Counted from the first letter of the stretch, positions 1-9,606 are shown. The stretch: DNA of 64,000 nucleotides from Nocardioides faecalis (GCF_018388425.1 NZ_CP074406.1:2480001-2544000), one strand, 5' to 3'. Made by a program: numbers and translations. The notes: generated from the letters alone by a model not told the origin.

Positions 1-520
1 CGATCACGCCCGCGGCCAACCCGTCGAGGCCGTCGATGAAGTTGACCGCGTTCACGGTCGCGACCACCACGAACGCCGTCAGCAGCGCGCCCTGGGCGGT
101 GTCGAGGGAGAACACCTCGCCGGTCGACTTGTAGAAGTAGCGGAACTGGATCCCCGAGTAGACCAGCACCCCGACCGCGAGCAGCTGCCCGCCGAACTTG
201 GTCAGCGCGTCCAGGTCGAAGATGTCGTCCAGCACACCCACCACGCAGACCAGGGCGCCGGCGACGAGCACGGCCAGCGCGTCGTCGTACACGAAGGGGC
301 TGGCGGTGCTCAGGAAGGGCAGCTCGCGGGCGACGACGTAGGCGGCGAACAGGCCGCCCAGCATGGCCACCCCACCCATGTACGGGATGGGTGTGGCGTG
401 GACGTCACGATCACGGACCTTCGCCACCGCCCCGGTCCGCACCGCCAGCTCGCGCGCCAGCACGGTCAGCAGGTAGGTGACCGTCGCTGCGACGAGGAAG
501 ACGACGAGGTACTCACGCAT
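1..520 (-). CDS. wecA: WecA/MraY-family polyprenyl-phosphate sugar-1-phosphate transferase (N-terminal 173 residues, cut by window edge)
   Basis: Integral membrane enzyme that moves a sugar-1-phosphate (usually GlcNAc-1-P from its UDP form) onto a polyprenyl phosphate, the first lipid-linked step of cell-wall glycopolymer synthesis. Seen here: an N-terminal hydrophobic helix, the motif PYMGG around residue 47, a DDIFD aspartate pair near residue 98, and the family signature NFIDGLDGLAAG at the window edge. The ATG at 518-520 overlaps the last codons of the sua5 gene by 8 bases, so the two are translationally coupled. It closes the prfA-prmC-sua5 run that normally precedes atpIBEF. The C-terminal half lies outside the window. 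MraY is less likely because of the neighbours; the exact sugar substrate cannot be read. Confidence 0.85.
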   Translation of the reverse strand, partial: MREYLVVFLVAATVTYLLTVLARELAVRTGAVAKVRDRDVHATPIPYMGGVAMLGGLFAAYVVARELPFLSTASPFVYDDALAVLVAGALVCVVGVLDDIFDLDALTKFGGQLLAVGVLVYSGIQFRYFYKSTGEVFSLDTAQGALLTAFVVVATVNAVNFIDGLDGLAAGVI

Positions 521-1217
521 CGCTCGGACGCGCCTCCTCGACGGACTCGGCTCCGGTGTCGACGGTGAGGCCCAGCTCGGCGAGGGCCGCGTCGAGCTCG
601 GCGACGCTGATCGCTCCGTCGCGCAGCAGGCGTGGGCGCTCGCCGGTCGCGTCGACGATGGTGGAGGCCACCCCGCCCGGCGCCGGGCCGCCGTCGACGA
701 CGACCGCGACCGACTCCCCCAGCATCTGCATCGCCTCGTCGGCATCGAGCGCCGCCGGCCGGCCGGTCAGGTTGGCCGAGCTGACCGCGAGCGGACCGGT
801 GCGGTCCAGCAGTGCCCGCGCCACCTCGTGGTCGGGCATCCGGACCGCGACGGTGCCGCGGGTCTCCCCCAGGTCCCACTGCAGGGACGGCTGCTGGTGA
901 CAGACCAGGGTCAGGGCGCCCGGCCAGAAGCGCTCCACGAGCACCGGCACGTAGACCGGGACCCGGGTCGCCAGGGCGTCCAGGGTGCCGGCGGTGCCCA
1001 CGAGGACCGGCGGCGGCATCTCGCGGCCCCGGCCCTTGGCCGCGAGCAGGCGCTGCACGGCGGCCGCGTCGAAGGCGTCGGCGCCGACGCCGTACACGGT
1101 GTCGGTGGGCAGGACCACGAGCCGGCCGCGGCGCACGGCCGTCGCGGCGGCGTCGATCGCCGCCTCGCGCTGCTCGTCGGACTGGGTGGGGAACCGCTCG
1201 GCGCTCACGGCGACCAT
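513..1217 (-). CDS. L-threonylcarbamoyladenylate synthase (Sua5/YrdC/YwlC family)
   Basis: Cytoplasmic enzyme that makes threonylcarbamoyl-AMP from threonine, bicarbonate and ATP, the first step of the universal t6A37 modification of ANN-decoding tRNAs. The 234-residue protein shows the YrdC-domain motifs PTDTVYG (residues 37-43), a KGRG lysine/arginine segment near residue 62, and SSANLTG around residue 146. It has only the YrdC domain and lacks the extra C-terminal Sua5 domain. The GTG at 1217 is 61 bases downstream of the prmC stop, and its 3' end overlaps the wecA-like start by 8 bases. The order prfA-prmC-sua5-wecA is standard for actinobacteria, which supports the call. Confidence 0.9.
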   Translation of the reverse strand: MVAVSAERFPTQSDEQREAAIDAAATAVRRGRLVVLPTDTVYGVGADAFDAAAVQRLLAAKGRGREMPPPVLVGTAGTLDALATRVPVYVPVLVERFWPGALTLVCHQQPSLQWDLGETRGTVAVRMPDHEVARALLDRTGPLAVSSANLTGRPAALDADEAMQMLGESVAVVVDGGPAPGGVASTIVDATGERPRLLRDGAISVAELDAALAELGLTVDTGAESVEEARPSDA

Positions 1218-1278
1218 CCTCGCACCGCCGCGCCACGGATCCCCCTCGGCGTCGCCGTGGCGCCGACCACCGTCGCGC

Positions 1279-2163
1279 TCATCGGGGCCGGCGGGCGGTC
1301 AGGTAGCGCGGCCGGCCGGCGAGGTCGCGGTGGTCGCGGACCTCCTCCCAGCGCCCCGCCTCGGTGAACACCGCCGGTGCGGACTCGCCCTGAGCATCGG
1401 CGTGCTCGATGCCCACCACCCCGCCGGGACGCAGCAGCCGGGCCGCCCGCCGCTCGATCTCACGGATCGCGTCCAGCCCGTCGGCGCCGGAGAACAGGGC
1501 CAGGTGCGGGTCGTGGTCACGCGCCTCGAGGGCCACCGACTCCCAGGCCTCCAACGGCACGTACGGCGGATTGCTGACCAGCACGTCGACCGTGCCGAGC
1601 AGGTCGTCGAAGGCGGTGGCCAGGTCGCCGTGGCGCAGGTCGACCTCGGTGTCGGCGAGGTTGCGCTCCGCCCAGGCGTGCGCCGGGGCGTCGAGCTCGA
1701 CGGCGTGGATGCTCGCCTGCGGCACCTCGTCGGCGAGGCTGCGGGCGATCACCCCGGACCCGGTGCACAGGTCGACCACCGTCGGGGTGCGGCCGGTCGC
1801 CAGCACGGCTCGCGCCGCGTCCACGGCCCAGCCGGCGAGCAGCTCGGTCTCGGGCCTGGGCACGAACACGCCGGGGCCGACCGCCACCGAGACGTGACGG
1901 AACCAGGCGCGACCGATCAGGTGCTGCAGCGGCTCGCGCTGCGCCCGGCGCTGCACCAGGGCCTTGAAGGAGGCCACCTGGTCGGCACCGACCTCGCCGA
2001 CCAGCGGCAGGTGGCTGCGCGGGACGTCGAGGGTGTGGGCGAGCAGCTCCGCCGCGTCGTGCTCCGGGCTCGCGACGCCGGCCTCCGCCAGCCGGGCGGC
2101 AGCCTCGACCAGCAGGGCACGGGGTCGCCGGGCGGCGCCGGCGAGGGGCTCGCTCACGCTCAC
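1279..2163 (-). CDS. prmC: Peptide chain release factor N5-glutamine methyltransferase
   Basis: SAM-dependent enzyme that methylates the glutamine of the GGQ motif in release factors RF1 and RF2. The 294-residue protein has a helical N-terminal substrate-binding part (about 1-105), PRPETE at about 103-108, a SAM-binding DLCTGSGVI segment near 130, and the catalytic NPPY signature near 199. The GTG start at 2163 shares GTGA with the stop codon of prfA, so it is translationally coupled to its own substrate gene, the usual arrangement. HemK is the older name. Confidence 0.95.
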   Translation of the reverse strand: MSVSEPLAGAARRPRALLVEAAARLAEAGVASPEHDAAELLAHTLDVPRSHLPLVGEVGADQVASFKALVQRRAQREPLQHLIGRAWFRHVSVAVGPGVFVPRPETELLAGWAVDAARAVLATGRTPTVVDLCTGSGVIARSLADEVPQASIHAVELDAPAHAWAERNLADTEVDLRHGDLATAFDDLLGTVDVLVSNPPYVPLEAWESVALEARDHDPHLALFSGADGLDAIREIERRAARLLRPGGVVGIEHADAQGESAPAVFTEAGRWEEVRDHRDLAGRPRYLTARRPR

Positions 2164-3233
2164 TCCTCCAACGCGGCCAGCCGGGCCGCCAGGTCGGCCT
2201 CGACGCAGGAGTCGAGCACCGGCTGCAGGTCGCCGTCGAGGACCTGGTCGAGGTTGTAGGACTTGTAGCCGGTGCGGTGGTCGGAGATCCGGTTCTCGGG
2301 GTAGTTGTAGGTCCGGATCCGCTCGGAGCGATCCACCGTGCGGACCTGGCTGCGCCGCGCGTCGCTGGCCTCGGCCGCGGCGGCGTCCTGGGCGGCCTGC
2401 AGCAGCCGGGCCCGCAGGATGCGCAACGCCTGCTCCTTGTTCTGCAGCTGCGACTTCTCGTTCTGGCAGCTGACCACGATGCCGGTCGGCAGGTGGGTGA
2501 TCCGCACCGCCGAGTCGGTCGTGTTCACGCTCTGCCCGCCCGGGCCGGAGGAGCGGAAGACGTCGATGCGCAGGTCGTTGTCGTGGACCTCCACGTCGAC
2601 CTGCTCGGCCTCCGGCATCACCAGCACGCCCGCGGCGGAGGTGTGGATGCGGCCCTGGGACTCGGTGACCGGGACCCGCTGGACCCGGTGCACGCCACCC
2701 TCGAACTTCAACAAGGCGTACGGCGCCTGCCCCGGCTCGACGGTTCCGGTCGCCTTCACCGCCACGGTGACCGACTTGTAGCCGCCGAGGTCGGACTCGG
2801 TCGCATCCAGCACCTCGGTCTTCCAGCCGCGGCGCTCGGCGAACCGGGTGTACATCCGGAGCAGGTCGCCGGCGAACAGCGCGCTCTCCTCACCGCCCTC
2901 CCCCGACTTGACCTCCAGCAGCGCGTCCTTGTGGTCGGCGGGGTCGCGTGGGACGAGCAGCCGCCTCAGCCGCTCCGCCGCGGTCTCCTGCTGGGCCAGC
3001 AGGCCCTCGACCTCCGCAGCGAAGGCGGGGTCGTCCTCGCCCAGCTCCCGCGCCGCCTCCGCGTCCTCGCCGAGCTGGCGCCACTCGCGCCAGGTGGCGA
3101 TGATCGCGTTGAGCTCGGCGTAACGGCGGTTGAGCGTGCGGGCCAGCCGCGGGTCGGCGTGCGTCTCGGGGAGCCCGAGCCGGGACTCGAGCGCGGCGTG
3201 CTCGGCGAGCATGCCCTCGACGGCTTCGAACAC
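2160..3233 (-). CDS. prfA: Peptide chain release factor 1
   Basis: RF1 reads UAA and UAG and triggers peptide release on the ribosome. The GGQ catalytic motif sits in [10 protein letters not shown] and the codon-recognition tripeptide is PVT, within [12 protein letters not shown] (PxT type, so RF1 rather than the SPF-type RF2). I chose the GTG at 3231-3233 because a GAGGAG ribosome-binding site stands a few bases before it and it gives 357 residues, the normal length; the open frame continues upstream without stop to 3314 but that part has no family similarity. The stop overlaps prmC by 4 bases. Confidence 0.95.
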   Translation of the reverse strand: MFEAVEGMLAEHAALESRLGLPETHADPRLARTLNRRYAELNAIIATWREWRQLGEDAEAARELGEDDPAFAAEVEGLLAQQETAAERLRRLLVPRDPADHKDALLEVKSGEGGEESALFAGDLLRMYTRFAERRGWKTEVLDATESDLGGYKSVTVAVKATGTVEPGQAPYALLKFEGGVHRVQRVPVTESQGRIHTSAAGVLVMPEAEQVDVEVHDNDLRIDVFRSSGPGGQSVNTTDSAVRITHLPTGIVVSCQNEKSQLQNKEQALRILRARLLQAAQDAAAAEASDARRSQVRTVDRSERIRTYNYPENRISDHRTGYKSYNLDQVLDGDLQPVLDSCVEADLAARLAALEE

Positions 3234-3286
3234 GGGACTCCTCGGGGGCTGGTGGTCGGTCCGGGCCCGGACGGGTCCGGAGGGAG

Positions 3287-3335
3287 CAAAAGGACGAGCG
3301 CCGGTCCACCCCACGAAGGGGCGGACCGGCGCTCG
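3287..3335 (-). terminator. Intrinsic terminator after rpmE
   Basis: Perfect 13-base inverted repeat (arms 3295-3307 and 3323-3335) with an inner CCCC/GGGG pair, followed on the minus strand by a four-T run. It lies directly after the rpmE stop and upstream of prfA, so it should end the rpmE transcript. Confidence 0.8.
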
Positions 3336-3342
3336 AGACGGG

Positions 3343-3558
3343 CTACTTCTTGGCAGCCTTGGCGTAGCGGGCCTCGAAGCGGGCCACGCGGCCGCCGGTG
3401 TCGAGGATCTTCTGCTTGCCGGTGTAGAACGGGTGGCACTGCGAGCACACGTCCGAGCGGATGACGCCGGACGCGACGGTGCTACGGGTGGTGAACGTGG
3501 CGCCGCAGGTGCAGGTCACCTCGGTCGGCACGTACTCCGGGTGGATGTCCTTCTTCAT
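3343..3558 (-). CDS. rpmE: 50S ribosomal protein bL31 (zinc-binding, C+ form)
   Basis: Small protein of the large ribosomal subunit, 71 residues. The zinc-ligand cysteines are present at C16, C18, C38 and C41, so this is the Zn-containing form rather than the Cys-less paralogue made under zinc starvation. The C-terminal part carries the typical HPFYTGKQK segment. An ATG start at 3558 has a GAGAGGA site upstream. It has its own promoter (3628-3656) and its own terminator (3287-3335), so it is a monocistronic unit between rho and prfA. No zinc-uptake-regulator palindrome was seen in the leader. Confidence 0.97.
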   Translation of the reverse strand: MKKDIHPEYVPTEVTCTCGATFTTRSTVASGVIRSDVCSQCHPFYTGKQKILDTGGRVARFEARYAKAAKK

Positions 3559-3627
3559 GGGTGTCCTCTCAACAGGGGGTCCGGGTCGTCACACGCCGAT
3601 GCGGACGTGAACCGGAGCCAACGGGTG

Positions 3628-3656
3628 ATCTTACTTCTCGGCGAGACCCCGCCCAA
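3628..3656 (-). promoter_or_regulatory. Promoter of rpmE
   Basis: On the minus strand TTGGGC (-35, 3651-3656) is followed after 17 bases by TAAGAT (-10, 3628-3633), about 70 bases upstream of the rpmE ATG. Matches the housekeeping sigma pattern at most positions. Confidence 0.55.
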
Positions 3657-3755
3657 ACCGGCGCGGCCGGGCGGTCCACCCGGAGGTCTCAACCAGATCT
3701 GGCGGCGCGGTGTTCCGCCCCGCTCAGCGCTCCGTGCGCACAGCCGCTCAGCCGC

Positions 3756-5924
3756 TCAGCCGCGCGCCGCTCGCTGGCGGCGCAGCAGCAGCTCGTAGTT
3801 CGTCTGGGTCCCGCGCAGCTGCTCGAGGAGGTCCTCCGCGCCCTGGCGGCCCTCCTCCGCTGCCAGCTCGCGCCGCAGGGCACCGAGGACGGCGACCTCC
3901 TCGCTCGCCAGCAGCAGCTCCGCACGTCGCGTGCCCGAGGCCACCGGGTCGATCGCCGGGAACACCTCGCGCTCGGCCAGCTCCCGACGGAGCCGGAGGC
4001 GCCAGTTCGCCGTACCGGTGAACTCGTCGTAGATCGCCTCGTCCAGGCGCGAGCCGGTCTCCACCGATGCCGTCGCCAGGATGGTCAGCGAGCCGCCGTT
4101 CTCGATGTTGCGGGCCGCACCGAACAGCTTCTTCGGCGGGAACAGCGCCGCGGCGTCCACTCCCCCGGGCAGGATCCGCCCCGACGCCGGCACCGCGAGG
4201 TTGTAGGCACGCCCCAGCCGGGTGAGGCCGTCGAGCAGCACGACGACGTCGTGGCCGAGCTCGACCAGCCGCTTGGCCCGCTCGATGGCGAGCTCGGCGA
4301 GCGTGGTGTGGTCGGTCGCCGGCCGGTCGAAGGTGCTGGCGATGACCTCGCCCTTGATCGCGCGCTCGAAGTCGGTGACCTCCTCGGGACGCTCGTCGAG
4401 GAGGACCACCATGAGGTGGCACTCGGGGTTGTTCGCGGTCAGCGCGCCGGCGATCGCCTGCAGCGTCGTCGTCTTCCCGGCGTTGGCCGGGGACTCGATG
4501 ACTCCTCGCTGGCCCTTGCCGACCGGAGCGACCAGGTCGATGACGCGGCCGGTCAGGTTGTCCGGCCCGGTCTCCATGCGCAGCCGCTCGTCGGGCGAGA
4601 CCGGGGTGAGGGAGTCGAAGTCCACCCGGTGCTTGGCCTGCTCGGGCTCGACACCGTTCACGGTGTCGATGCGCACCATCGGGTTGAACTTCTCCCGCCG
4701 CTCGCCCTCGCGCGGCTGGCGGACCTGGCCGGTGATCGCGTCGCCGCGACGCAGGCCGTAGCGGCGCACCATCGACAGCGACAGGTACACGTCGTCGGCA
4801 CCCGCGAGGTAGCCGCTGGTCCGCACGAACGCGTAGTTGTCGAGGACGTCGAGGATGCCCGCCGCCGGGACGAGCACGTCGTCCTCGCGCACCTCGGTGT
4901 CGGGCTCGCGGCTGCCTGCGCGACCGGTCCGGTCGCGGTCGCGACCGCGGCGACGGCGGTTGCGCCGGCTGCCGCCCTCGCCGTCGTCGTCGTGGTCGTG
5001 GTCGTCGTGGTCGTCGTGCCCGGCACGCGACTGGTCCCCACGGCCCTCGTTGCGGTCCTGCCTGTCGTGCTGCTTCTCGGACCGGCCGTCCTGCTTGCCG
5101 GCGGACTGCTTGTCGGCCCGGCCGTCCTGCTGGCGGCCGTCCTGCTTGCCGTCCTGCTTGCCGTCCTGCTTGCCGTCCTGCTTGCCGTCCTGCTTGCCGT
5201 CCTGCTTGCCGTCCTGCCGGCCGTCCTGCTTGTCCTGCACCTTGCCGTCGGCCTGCTTCTCGGACCTGCCGTCGGCCTGCTTGTCGGACTTGGTCTCGGG
5301 CCTGCCGGAGCGGTCCTGGGCACCGCGGCCGCCCTTGCCCTGCGACTTCGCCCCGCCGCCCTCGGCCTCGTCCCGGCGGTCCCTGCCGTCGTTCTTGGCG
5401 TCGTTCTTGGCGTCGTTCTTGGCGTCGCCCTTGGTCGCGGCGGGGTCGGGCTCGCCGGCCTTGGCGGAGGTGTCGTTGCCCGCCCCGACGGACGCCGCGG
5501 CGGCGTCGTCGCCGGAGCCGGGCGCGGTCTCGGCGGCGGGGCGCGCACCCCGGCGGGTGCGCTCCCGTCGGGTCACCTCGACGCGCGGCTTGTCGGACTG
5601 GGGCGCGGGCCGCTCGGCCGGCGCGGACGCCGCGACCGGCGCGGACGCCGCCTCGGCCGGCTGCGCCTGACCGGACTGTCCGGACTGGCCCGACTGGCCC
5701 GCCTGGCCCGACTGGCCCGCCTGGGCGCCGCGGATCGCCTCGATCAGCGCCGCCTTCTTCATCCCGCCCGCCCCGGCGATGCCCATCCCCGCGGCCATCG
5801 CCTTGAGGTCGGCCAGGAGCATGGCGTTGAGCCCGCCCCCGCGCTTGCGCGGAGCCTTCGTCGCGGCGTCCGGCGCGGTGCCGGACGGAGCGGAGACGTC
5901 AGCGGGGTCCAGAGATTCGGTCAC
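3756..5924 (-). CDS. rho: Transcription termination factor Rho with long disordered insert
   Basis: Hexameric RNA-dependent ATPase that ends transcription. In order: Rho N-terminal helical domain (about 25-75), a charged, low-complexity insert of about 250 residues rich in Asp, Gly, Lys, Gln and Arg, the CSD-type RNA-binding domain (near 340-400), then the motor domain with P-loop PANAGKT, DERPEEV, Walker B VVLLDG and FGAARNIENGG. The GTG at 5922-5924 was chosen over one 15 bases upstream because GGAAGG sits 6 bases before it; this gives 722 residues. Odd points: by alignment to E. coli Rho, K181 is Asn, S266 is Gly and K336 is Thr (see findings). The insert holds a 12-base tandem repeat at 5137-5232. 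Confidence 0.95.
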   Translation of the reverse strand: MTESLDPADVSAPSGTAPDAATKAPRKRGGGLNAMLLADLKAMAAGMGIAGAGGMKKAALIEAIRGAQAGQSGQAGQSGQSGQSGQAQPAEAASAPVAASAPAERPAPQSDKPRVEVTRRERTRRGARPAAETAPGSGDDAAAASVGAGNDTSAKAGEPDPAATKGDAKNDAKNDAKNDGRDRRDEAEGGGAKSQGKGGRGAQDRSGRPETKSDKQADGRSEKQADGKVQDKQDGRQDGKQDGKQDGKQDGKQDGKQDGKQDGRQQDGRADKQSAGKQDGRSEKQHDRQDRNEGRGDQSRAGHDDHDDHDHDDDGEGGSRRNRRRRGRDRDRTGRAGSREPDTEVREDDVLVPAAGILDVLDNYAFVRTSGYLAGADDVYLSLSMVRRYGLRRGDAITGQVRQPREGERREKFNPMVRIDTVNGVEPEQAKHRVDFDSLTPVSPDERLRMETGPDNLTGRVIDLVAPVGKGQRGVIESPANAGKTTTLQAIAGALTANNPECHLMVVLLDERPEEVTDFERAIKGEVIASTFDRPATDHTTLAELAIERAKRLVELGHDVVVLLDGLTRLGRAYNLAVPASGRILPGGVDAAALFPPKKLFGAARNIENGGSLTILATASVETGSRLDEAIYDEFTGTANWRLRLRRELAEREVFPAIDPVASGTRRAELLLASEEVAVLGALRRELAAEEGRQGAEDLLEQLRGTQTNYELLLRRQRAARG
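5137..5232. repeat. Eight 12-base tandem units inside rho (encode QDGK)
   Basis: Unit ccgtcctgcttg (plus strand) repeats from 5137, six copies exact and two diverged, in frame with rho, giving repeated Lys-Gln-Asp-Gly. A microsatellite-like expansion in the disordered insert; copy number may vary between strains. Confidence 0.9.
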
Positions 5925-6136
5925 GTGAGTCCTTCCCACGTATCACGCACGTCCGATCCGGGTTCACCCGGCGGAACGGCAGCTGGTCTGAGTCCTGCAC
6001 AGCCGGACCGAAGCAGAGCGAGACCGTTCGGAACCGGCCGAGCCGGTGGAGAAGGCCGGGCACCGAGGGCGCCGGCCGGGCGCCGAGTCACGACGCAGCG
6101 TCAATGTACCACCCGGATCAGCCCCGCAGCGGGAGA
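5925..6136 (-). promoter_or_regulatory. rho 5' leader with a candidate -10 box
   Basis: 212 bases between thrB and rho with no gene. On the minus strand TACATT (6103-6108) fits a -10 box and would give a leader of about 170 bases before the rho GTG. Long rho leaders used for autoregulation are known in other bacteria; nothing here proves it. No clear -35. Confidence 0.35.
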
Positions 6137-7054
6137 TCACCGAGCGTCGGCGAGCGCCGCCCCGACGTGGCTGATCGCGACCTGGTGCATCGCCCAGCCG
6201 CTCGGGCAGCGGGCGGCCAGCGCGGCCGAGGACGCCGTACCCACGCCCTCGGTGAAGGCCAGGACCGTCGGGCCCGCACCGGAGACGACCGCCGGCACGC
6301 CCTCCGCGCGCAGCGTGTCCACCAGCTCCAGGCTCTCGGGCATCGCCGGGCGGCGGTAGTCCTGGTGCAGCCGGTCCTCGGTGGCGCGCAGCAGCTCCTC
6401 GGGACGGCCCGAGAGCGCGGCGACCAGCAGGGCCGCGCGGCCCGCGTTCGCAGCGGCGTCCGCGTGCGGCACCTGGGCGGGCAGGAGCCGGCGGGCGGCC
6501 GCGGTGGAGACGGGCGAGGGCGGCACGAAGACCACGGCGCTGACCCTGGGGTCGACCGAGCCGGGGACGGCGAAGAACACCCCGTCGGCGTCCTGCCCGG
6601 AGATCACGAACCCGCCGAGCATGGCCGGGGCCACGTTGTCCGGGTGGCCCTCCAGCTGCGCGGCCAGGTCCAGCAGCGCGGTGTCGCTCAGCAGCAGCCG
6701 CCCGCCCGCCACCAGCTCACGGGCGAGCCACACGCCGCCGACGATCGCCGCCGAGGAGGAGCCGAGTCCTCGCGCGTGCGGGATCACGTTGGTGCACGAC
6801 AGCCGCAGGCCCGCGGGCGAACGCCCCAGCCGGTCGAACGTCGCCTGCATCGCGCGGACGACGAGGTGGCTCTCGTCGAGAGGCACCTCACCCTTGCCGT
6901 GACCGTCCACCTCCACGGACAGGCCGCCGGAGGTCACCTCGGCCTCCAGCGTGTCGCGCAGGTCGAGTGCCAGGCCGAGGGTGTCGAACCCGGGGCCGAG
7001 GTTGGCCGAGGTGGCCGGCACGCTGACCCGCACGGGCCCGTCGACGAAGGTCAT
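6137..7054 (-). CDS. thrB: Homoserine kinase
   Basis: GHMP-family kinase that phosphorylates homoserine to O-phosphohomoserine, the substrate of ThrC. The 305-residue protein starts MTFVDGPVRVSVPAT, has the N-terminal SANLGPGFDTLGLAL motif, and the ATP-binding glycine/serine loop ARGLGSSSAAI near residue 92. The ATG at 7052-7054 was chosen from these conserved N-terminal residues; the frame runs on upstream through thrC antisense reading and is not coding there. It lies 13 bases after thrC in the hom-thrC-thrB operon for threonine synthesis. Confidence 0.95.
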   Translation of the reverse strand: MTFVDGPVRVSVPATSANLGPGFDTLGLALDLRDTLEAEVTSGGLSVEVDGHGKGEVPLDESHLVVRAMQATFDRLGRSPAGLRLSCTNVIPHARGLGSSSAAIVGGVWLARELVAGGRLLLSDTALLDLAAQLEGHPDNVAPAMLGGFVISGQDADGVFFAVPGSVDPRVSAVVFVPPSPVSTAAARRLLPAQVPHADAAANAGRAALLVAALSGRPEELLRATEDRLHQDYRRPAMPESLELVDTLRAEGVPAVVSGAGPTVLAFTEGVGTASSAALAARCPSGWAMHQVAISHVGAALADAR

Positions 7055-7067
7055 CGCCGGACCGGGC

Positions 7068-8165
7068 TCAGAGGCCGGCCGCGCGCGCGGCCGCGTCGAC
7101 GTCCGCGTCGACGACGGTCTCGGGCAGCACCAGTCCCTCGAGGGCGGTGGTGATGTCCTTGAGGCCGTGGCCGGTGACGGTGATCGCCACCGTGGCCCCG
7201 GCGTAGGACTCCCCCGCCTCCAGCTCGGCGAGGATGCCGGCGATGCCGGCCGCCGAGGCGGGCTCCACGAAGACCCCGTCCTTGGCGGCGAGCTGCTTCT
7301 GCGCGGCGAGGATCTGCGCGTCCGAGACGGCGGCGAACCGCCCGCCCGACTCGTCGCGGGCGGCCTCGGCGAGCTTCCAGGAGGCGGGGTTGCCGATCCG
7401 GATCGCGGTGGCCGCGGTCTCGGGCTCGGGGAACGGCTCGCCGGTGACCAGCGGAGCGGCACCTGCGGCCTGGAACCCGCGCATCACCGGGCGCTTGGTC
7501 GCCCGCCCCAGCGCGGCGTACTGCGTGTAGCCCAGCCAGTAGGCCGAGATGTTGCCGGCGTTGCCGACCGGGAGCAGGTGGAAGTCGGGGGCGTCGCCGA
7601 GGAAGTCGACGATCTCGAACGCGGCCGTCTTCTGCCCCTCGAGGCGGGCCGGGTTGACGGAGTTGACCAGCGCGACCGGGTAGCTCCAGGCCATCTCCCG
7701 GGCCATCCGCAGGCAGTCGTCGAAGTTGCCGCGGACCTGGATGACGAGCGAGCCGTGCAGCACCGCCTGCGCCATCTTGCCCGCGGAGATCTTGCCCTCC
7801 GGCACCAGCACGATGGGGGTGACCCCGGCCTTGGCGGCGTACGCGGCCATGGAGGCGGACGTGTTGCCCGTCGAGGCGCACACCACGGCCTTCGCGCCCT
7901 CGTGCACGGCGACCGAGAGCGCGGTCGTCATCCCGCGGTCCTTGAAGGAGCCGGTGGGGTTGTTGCCCTCGACCTTGAGCCAGACCTGAGCGCCGGTCAG
8001 CCCGGAGAGCCAGTCGCTGTGCACCAGCGGGGTGCCGCCTTCGCGCAGCGTCACCGCCGGGGTGTCCTGCGGGATGTCGAGGAGGGTGCGGTACTCCTCG
8101 ATGACGCCGCGCCACTGGCCGTTGGCCTGGGCGTTGGGGGCTGCTGCCTGGCTGGTGTCGCTCAT
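7068..8165 (-). CDS. thrC: Threonine synthase
   Basis: PLP enzyme that converts O-phosphohomoserine to threonine and phosphate. The PLP-binding lysine is in [10 protein letters not shown] (about residue 63) and the phosphate-cup glycine motif PVGNAGN is near 207. The length, 365 residues, fits the short bacterial/actinobacterial class. The start is ambiguous: a GTG at 8171 overlaps the hom stop as GTGA, but the ATG at 8163-8165 has GAAGAG five bases before it and is preferred. Middle gene of hom-thrC-thrB. Confidence 0.95.
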   Translation of the reverse strand: MSDTSQAAAPNAQANGQWRGVIEEYRTLLDIPQDTPAVTLREGGTPLVHSDWLSGLTGAQVWLKVEGNNPTGSFKDRGMTTALSVAVHEGAKAVVCASTGNTSASMAAYAAKAGVTPIVLVPEGKISAGKMAQAVLHGSLVIQVRGNFDDCLRMAREMAWSYPVALVNSVNPARLEGQKTAAFEIVDFLGDAPDFHLLPVGNAGNISAYWLGYTQYAALGRATKRPVMRGFQAAGAAPLVTGEPFPEPETAATAIRIGNPASWKLAEAARDESGGRFAAVSDAQILAAQKQLAAKDGVFVEPASAAGIAGILAELEAGESYAGATVAITVTGHGLKDITTALEGLVLPETVVDADVDAAARAAGL

Positions 8166-8167
8166 GC

Positions 8168-9475
8168 TCACTCTTCGGTTCCCTCGACGCGCATCACCGA
8201 GGTGACCTCGCGCACGATCTCCATGTCCCGCAGCTGCTCGACGGTCGCGGCGAGCGCCGCGTCCGTCGCCTCGTGCGAGACCACGACGAGCTGGGCGTCG
8301 TTGCCCCGGCCCTCCTGACGAACGGTCTGGATCGACACCTCGTGCTCCGCGAACGCGTGCGCGACCGCGGCCAGCACGCCGGCGCGGTCCTCGACGTCGA
8401 TGGCGACGTGGTAGCGCGTCCGGGTCTCCCCCATCGGCAGCACGGCACGGTCGGCGTAGACGGACTCGCCGACGCCGCGGGTGCCCTGGCGGTGGTGCCG
8501 CGCGACGCTGACCAGGTCGCCGAGCACGGCGCTCGCCGTCGGCGCGCCGCCGGCGCCGGGGCCGTAGAACATCAGCTGGCCGGCGGCCTCGGACTCCACG
8601 AAGACGGCGTTGTAGGCCTCGCGCACGCTGGCCAGCGGGTGCGAGCGAGGGATCATCGCGGGGTGCACCCGCACGCTCACGCCCGGGTCCTCCTCGCCGG
8701 CGGCGGGGACCAGCTCGGCGATGGCCAGGAGCTTGACGACGCTGTCCATCTCGCGCGCCGAGCGGACGTCGGCCGCGGTGACGTCGGCGATGCCCTCGCG
8801 GTGCACGTCGGCGGCGGTGACCCGGGTGTGGAACGCCAGGCTGGCCAGGATCGCGGCCTTGGCCGCGGCGTCGAAGCCCTCCACGTCGGCAGTCGGGTCG
8901 GCCTCGGCATAGCCCAGCGCCTGCGCCTCCTCGAGGGCGTCGGCGAAGCCGGCACCGGAGGTGTCCATCTTGTCGAGGATGAAGTTCGTGGTGCCGTTGA
9001 CGATGCCCAGCACGCGAGTGACCTTGTCGCCGGCCAGCGACTCCCGCAGCGGGCGCAGGATCGGGATGGCCCCCGCGACGGCGGCCTCGTAGTACAGGTC
9101 GCGCCCGGCCTTCTCGGCCGCCTCGAACAGCGTCGCGCCGTCCTCGGCGAGCAGGGCCTTGTTGGCGGTGACCACGGAGGCGCCGTTCTCCAGCGCCGAG
9201 AGGATCAGCGTCCGGGCGGGCTCGATCCCGCCGATGACCTCGATCACCACGTCGACGTCATCGCGGGCCACCAGGCCGGCAGCGTCCGTGGTGAGCAGCT
9301 CGGCGGGGACGTCGACCTCGCGGGGCGCGTCGATTCGTCGTACGGCGACGCCGGCGAGCTCGACGGGAGCACCGACCCGGGCGGCCAGGTCGTCGGCCTG
9401 CTCACCGATGAGGCGCACGACCTGCGACCCGACGGACCCGCAGCCGAGCACGGCGACCTTGAGGGGACTGTTCAC
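8168..9475 (-). CDS. hom: Homoserine dehydrogenase
   Basis: NAD(P)H-dependent reduction of aspartate semialdehyde to homoserine, the branch point to threonine and methionine. Domains: Rossmann fold with [14 protein letters not shown] at the N terminus, catalytic domain with the conserved [15 protein letters not shown] lysine region and [11 protein letters not shown], and a C-terminal ACT domain (from about residue 355) that usually binds threonine as feedback inhibitor. GTG at 9473-9475 gives 435 residues. There is no ribosome-binding site, but a -10 box TACCCT ends six bases before the GTG, so the mRNA is probably leaderless. Heads the hom-thrC-thrB operon. Confidence 0.95.
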   Translation of the reverse strand: MNSPLKVAVLGCGSVGSQVVRLIGEQADDLAARVGAPVELAGVAVRRIDAPREVDVPAELLTTDAAGLVARDDVDVVIEVIGGIEPARTLILSALENGASVVTANKALLAEDGATLFEAAEKAGRDLYYEAAVAGAIPILRPLRESLAGDKVTRVLGIVNGTTNFILDKMDTSGAGFADALEEAQALGYAEADPTADVEGFDAAAKAAILASLAFHTRVTAADVHREGIADVTAADVRSAREMDSVVKLLAIAELVPAAGEEDPGVSVRVHPAMIPRSHPLASVREAYNAVFVESEAAGQLMFYGPGAGGAPTASAVLGDLVSVARHHRQGTRGVGESVYADRAVLPMGETRTRYHVAIDVEDRAGVLAAVAHAFAEHEVSIQTVRQEGRGNDAQLVVVSHEATDAALAATVEQLRDMEIVREVTSVMRVEGTEE

Positions 9476-9487
9476 GTAGCAAGGGTA
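9476..9487 (-). promoter_or_regulatory. Leaderless-type promoter of hom
   Basis: TACCCT (9482-9487, minus strand) then six bases then the GTG start. Same layout as the argS promoter, which shares the surrounding CCGATAC. Confidence 0.5.
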
Positions 9488-9606
9488 TCGGCGCACGGAC
9501 CGGAGTCCGTCACGGCCATCGGTCGCGGACACCCCGGCGCCCGGTCCACCGCTCGGGCGACGGCGCGGGAGGGGCTCGCCACCGCGGCAGCTCCCTGAGT
9601 CGGACC

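Noticed and set aside
3234-3314. 27-residue N-terminal extension of prfA
   Set aside because: Ribosome-binding site and conserved start fit the GTG at 3233; the extension lies in the rpmE terminator region.
5137-5232. Possible CRISPR-like short repeat array
   Set aside because: Units are contiguous 12-mers inside rho, with no spacers and in frame with the protein.
3561-6359. Very long open frame on the plus strand across rho (over 900 codons)
   Set aside because: It is the antisense reading of rho with Val/Leu/Ala-rich, repeat-derived sequence and no family motif; high GC keeps such frames open.
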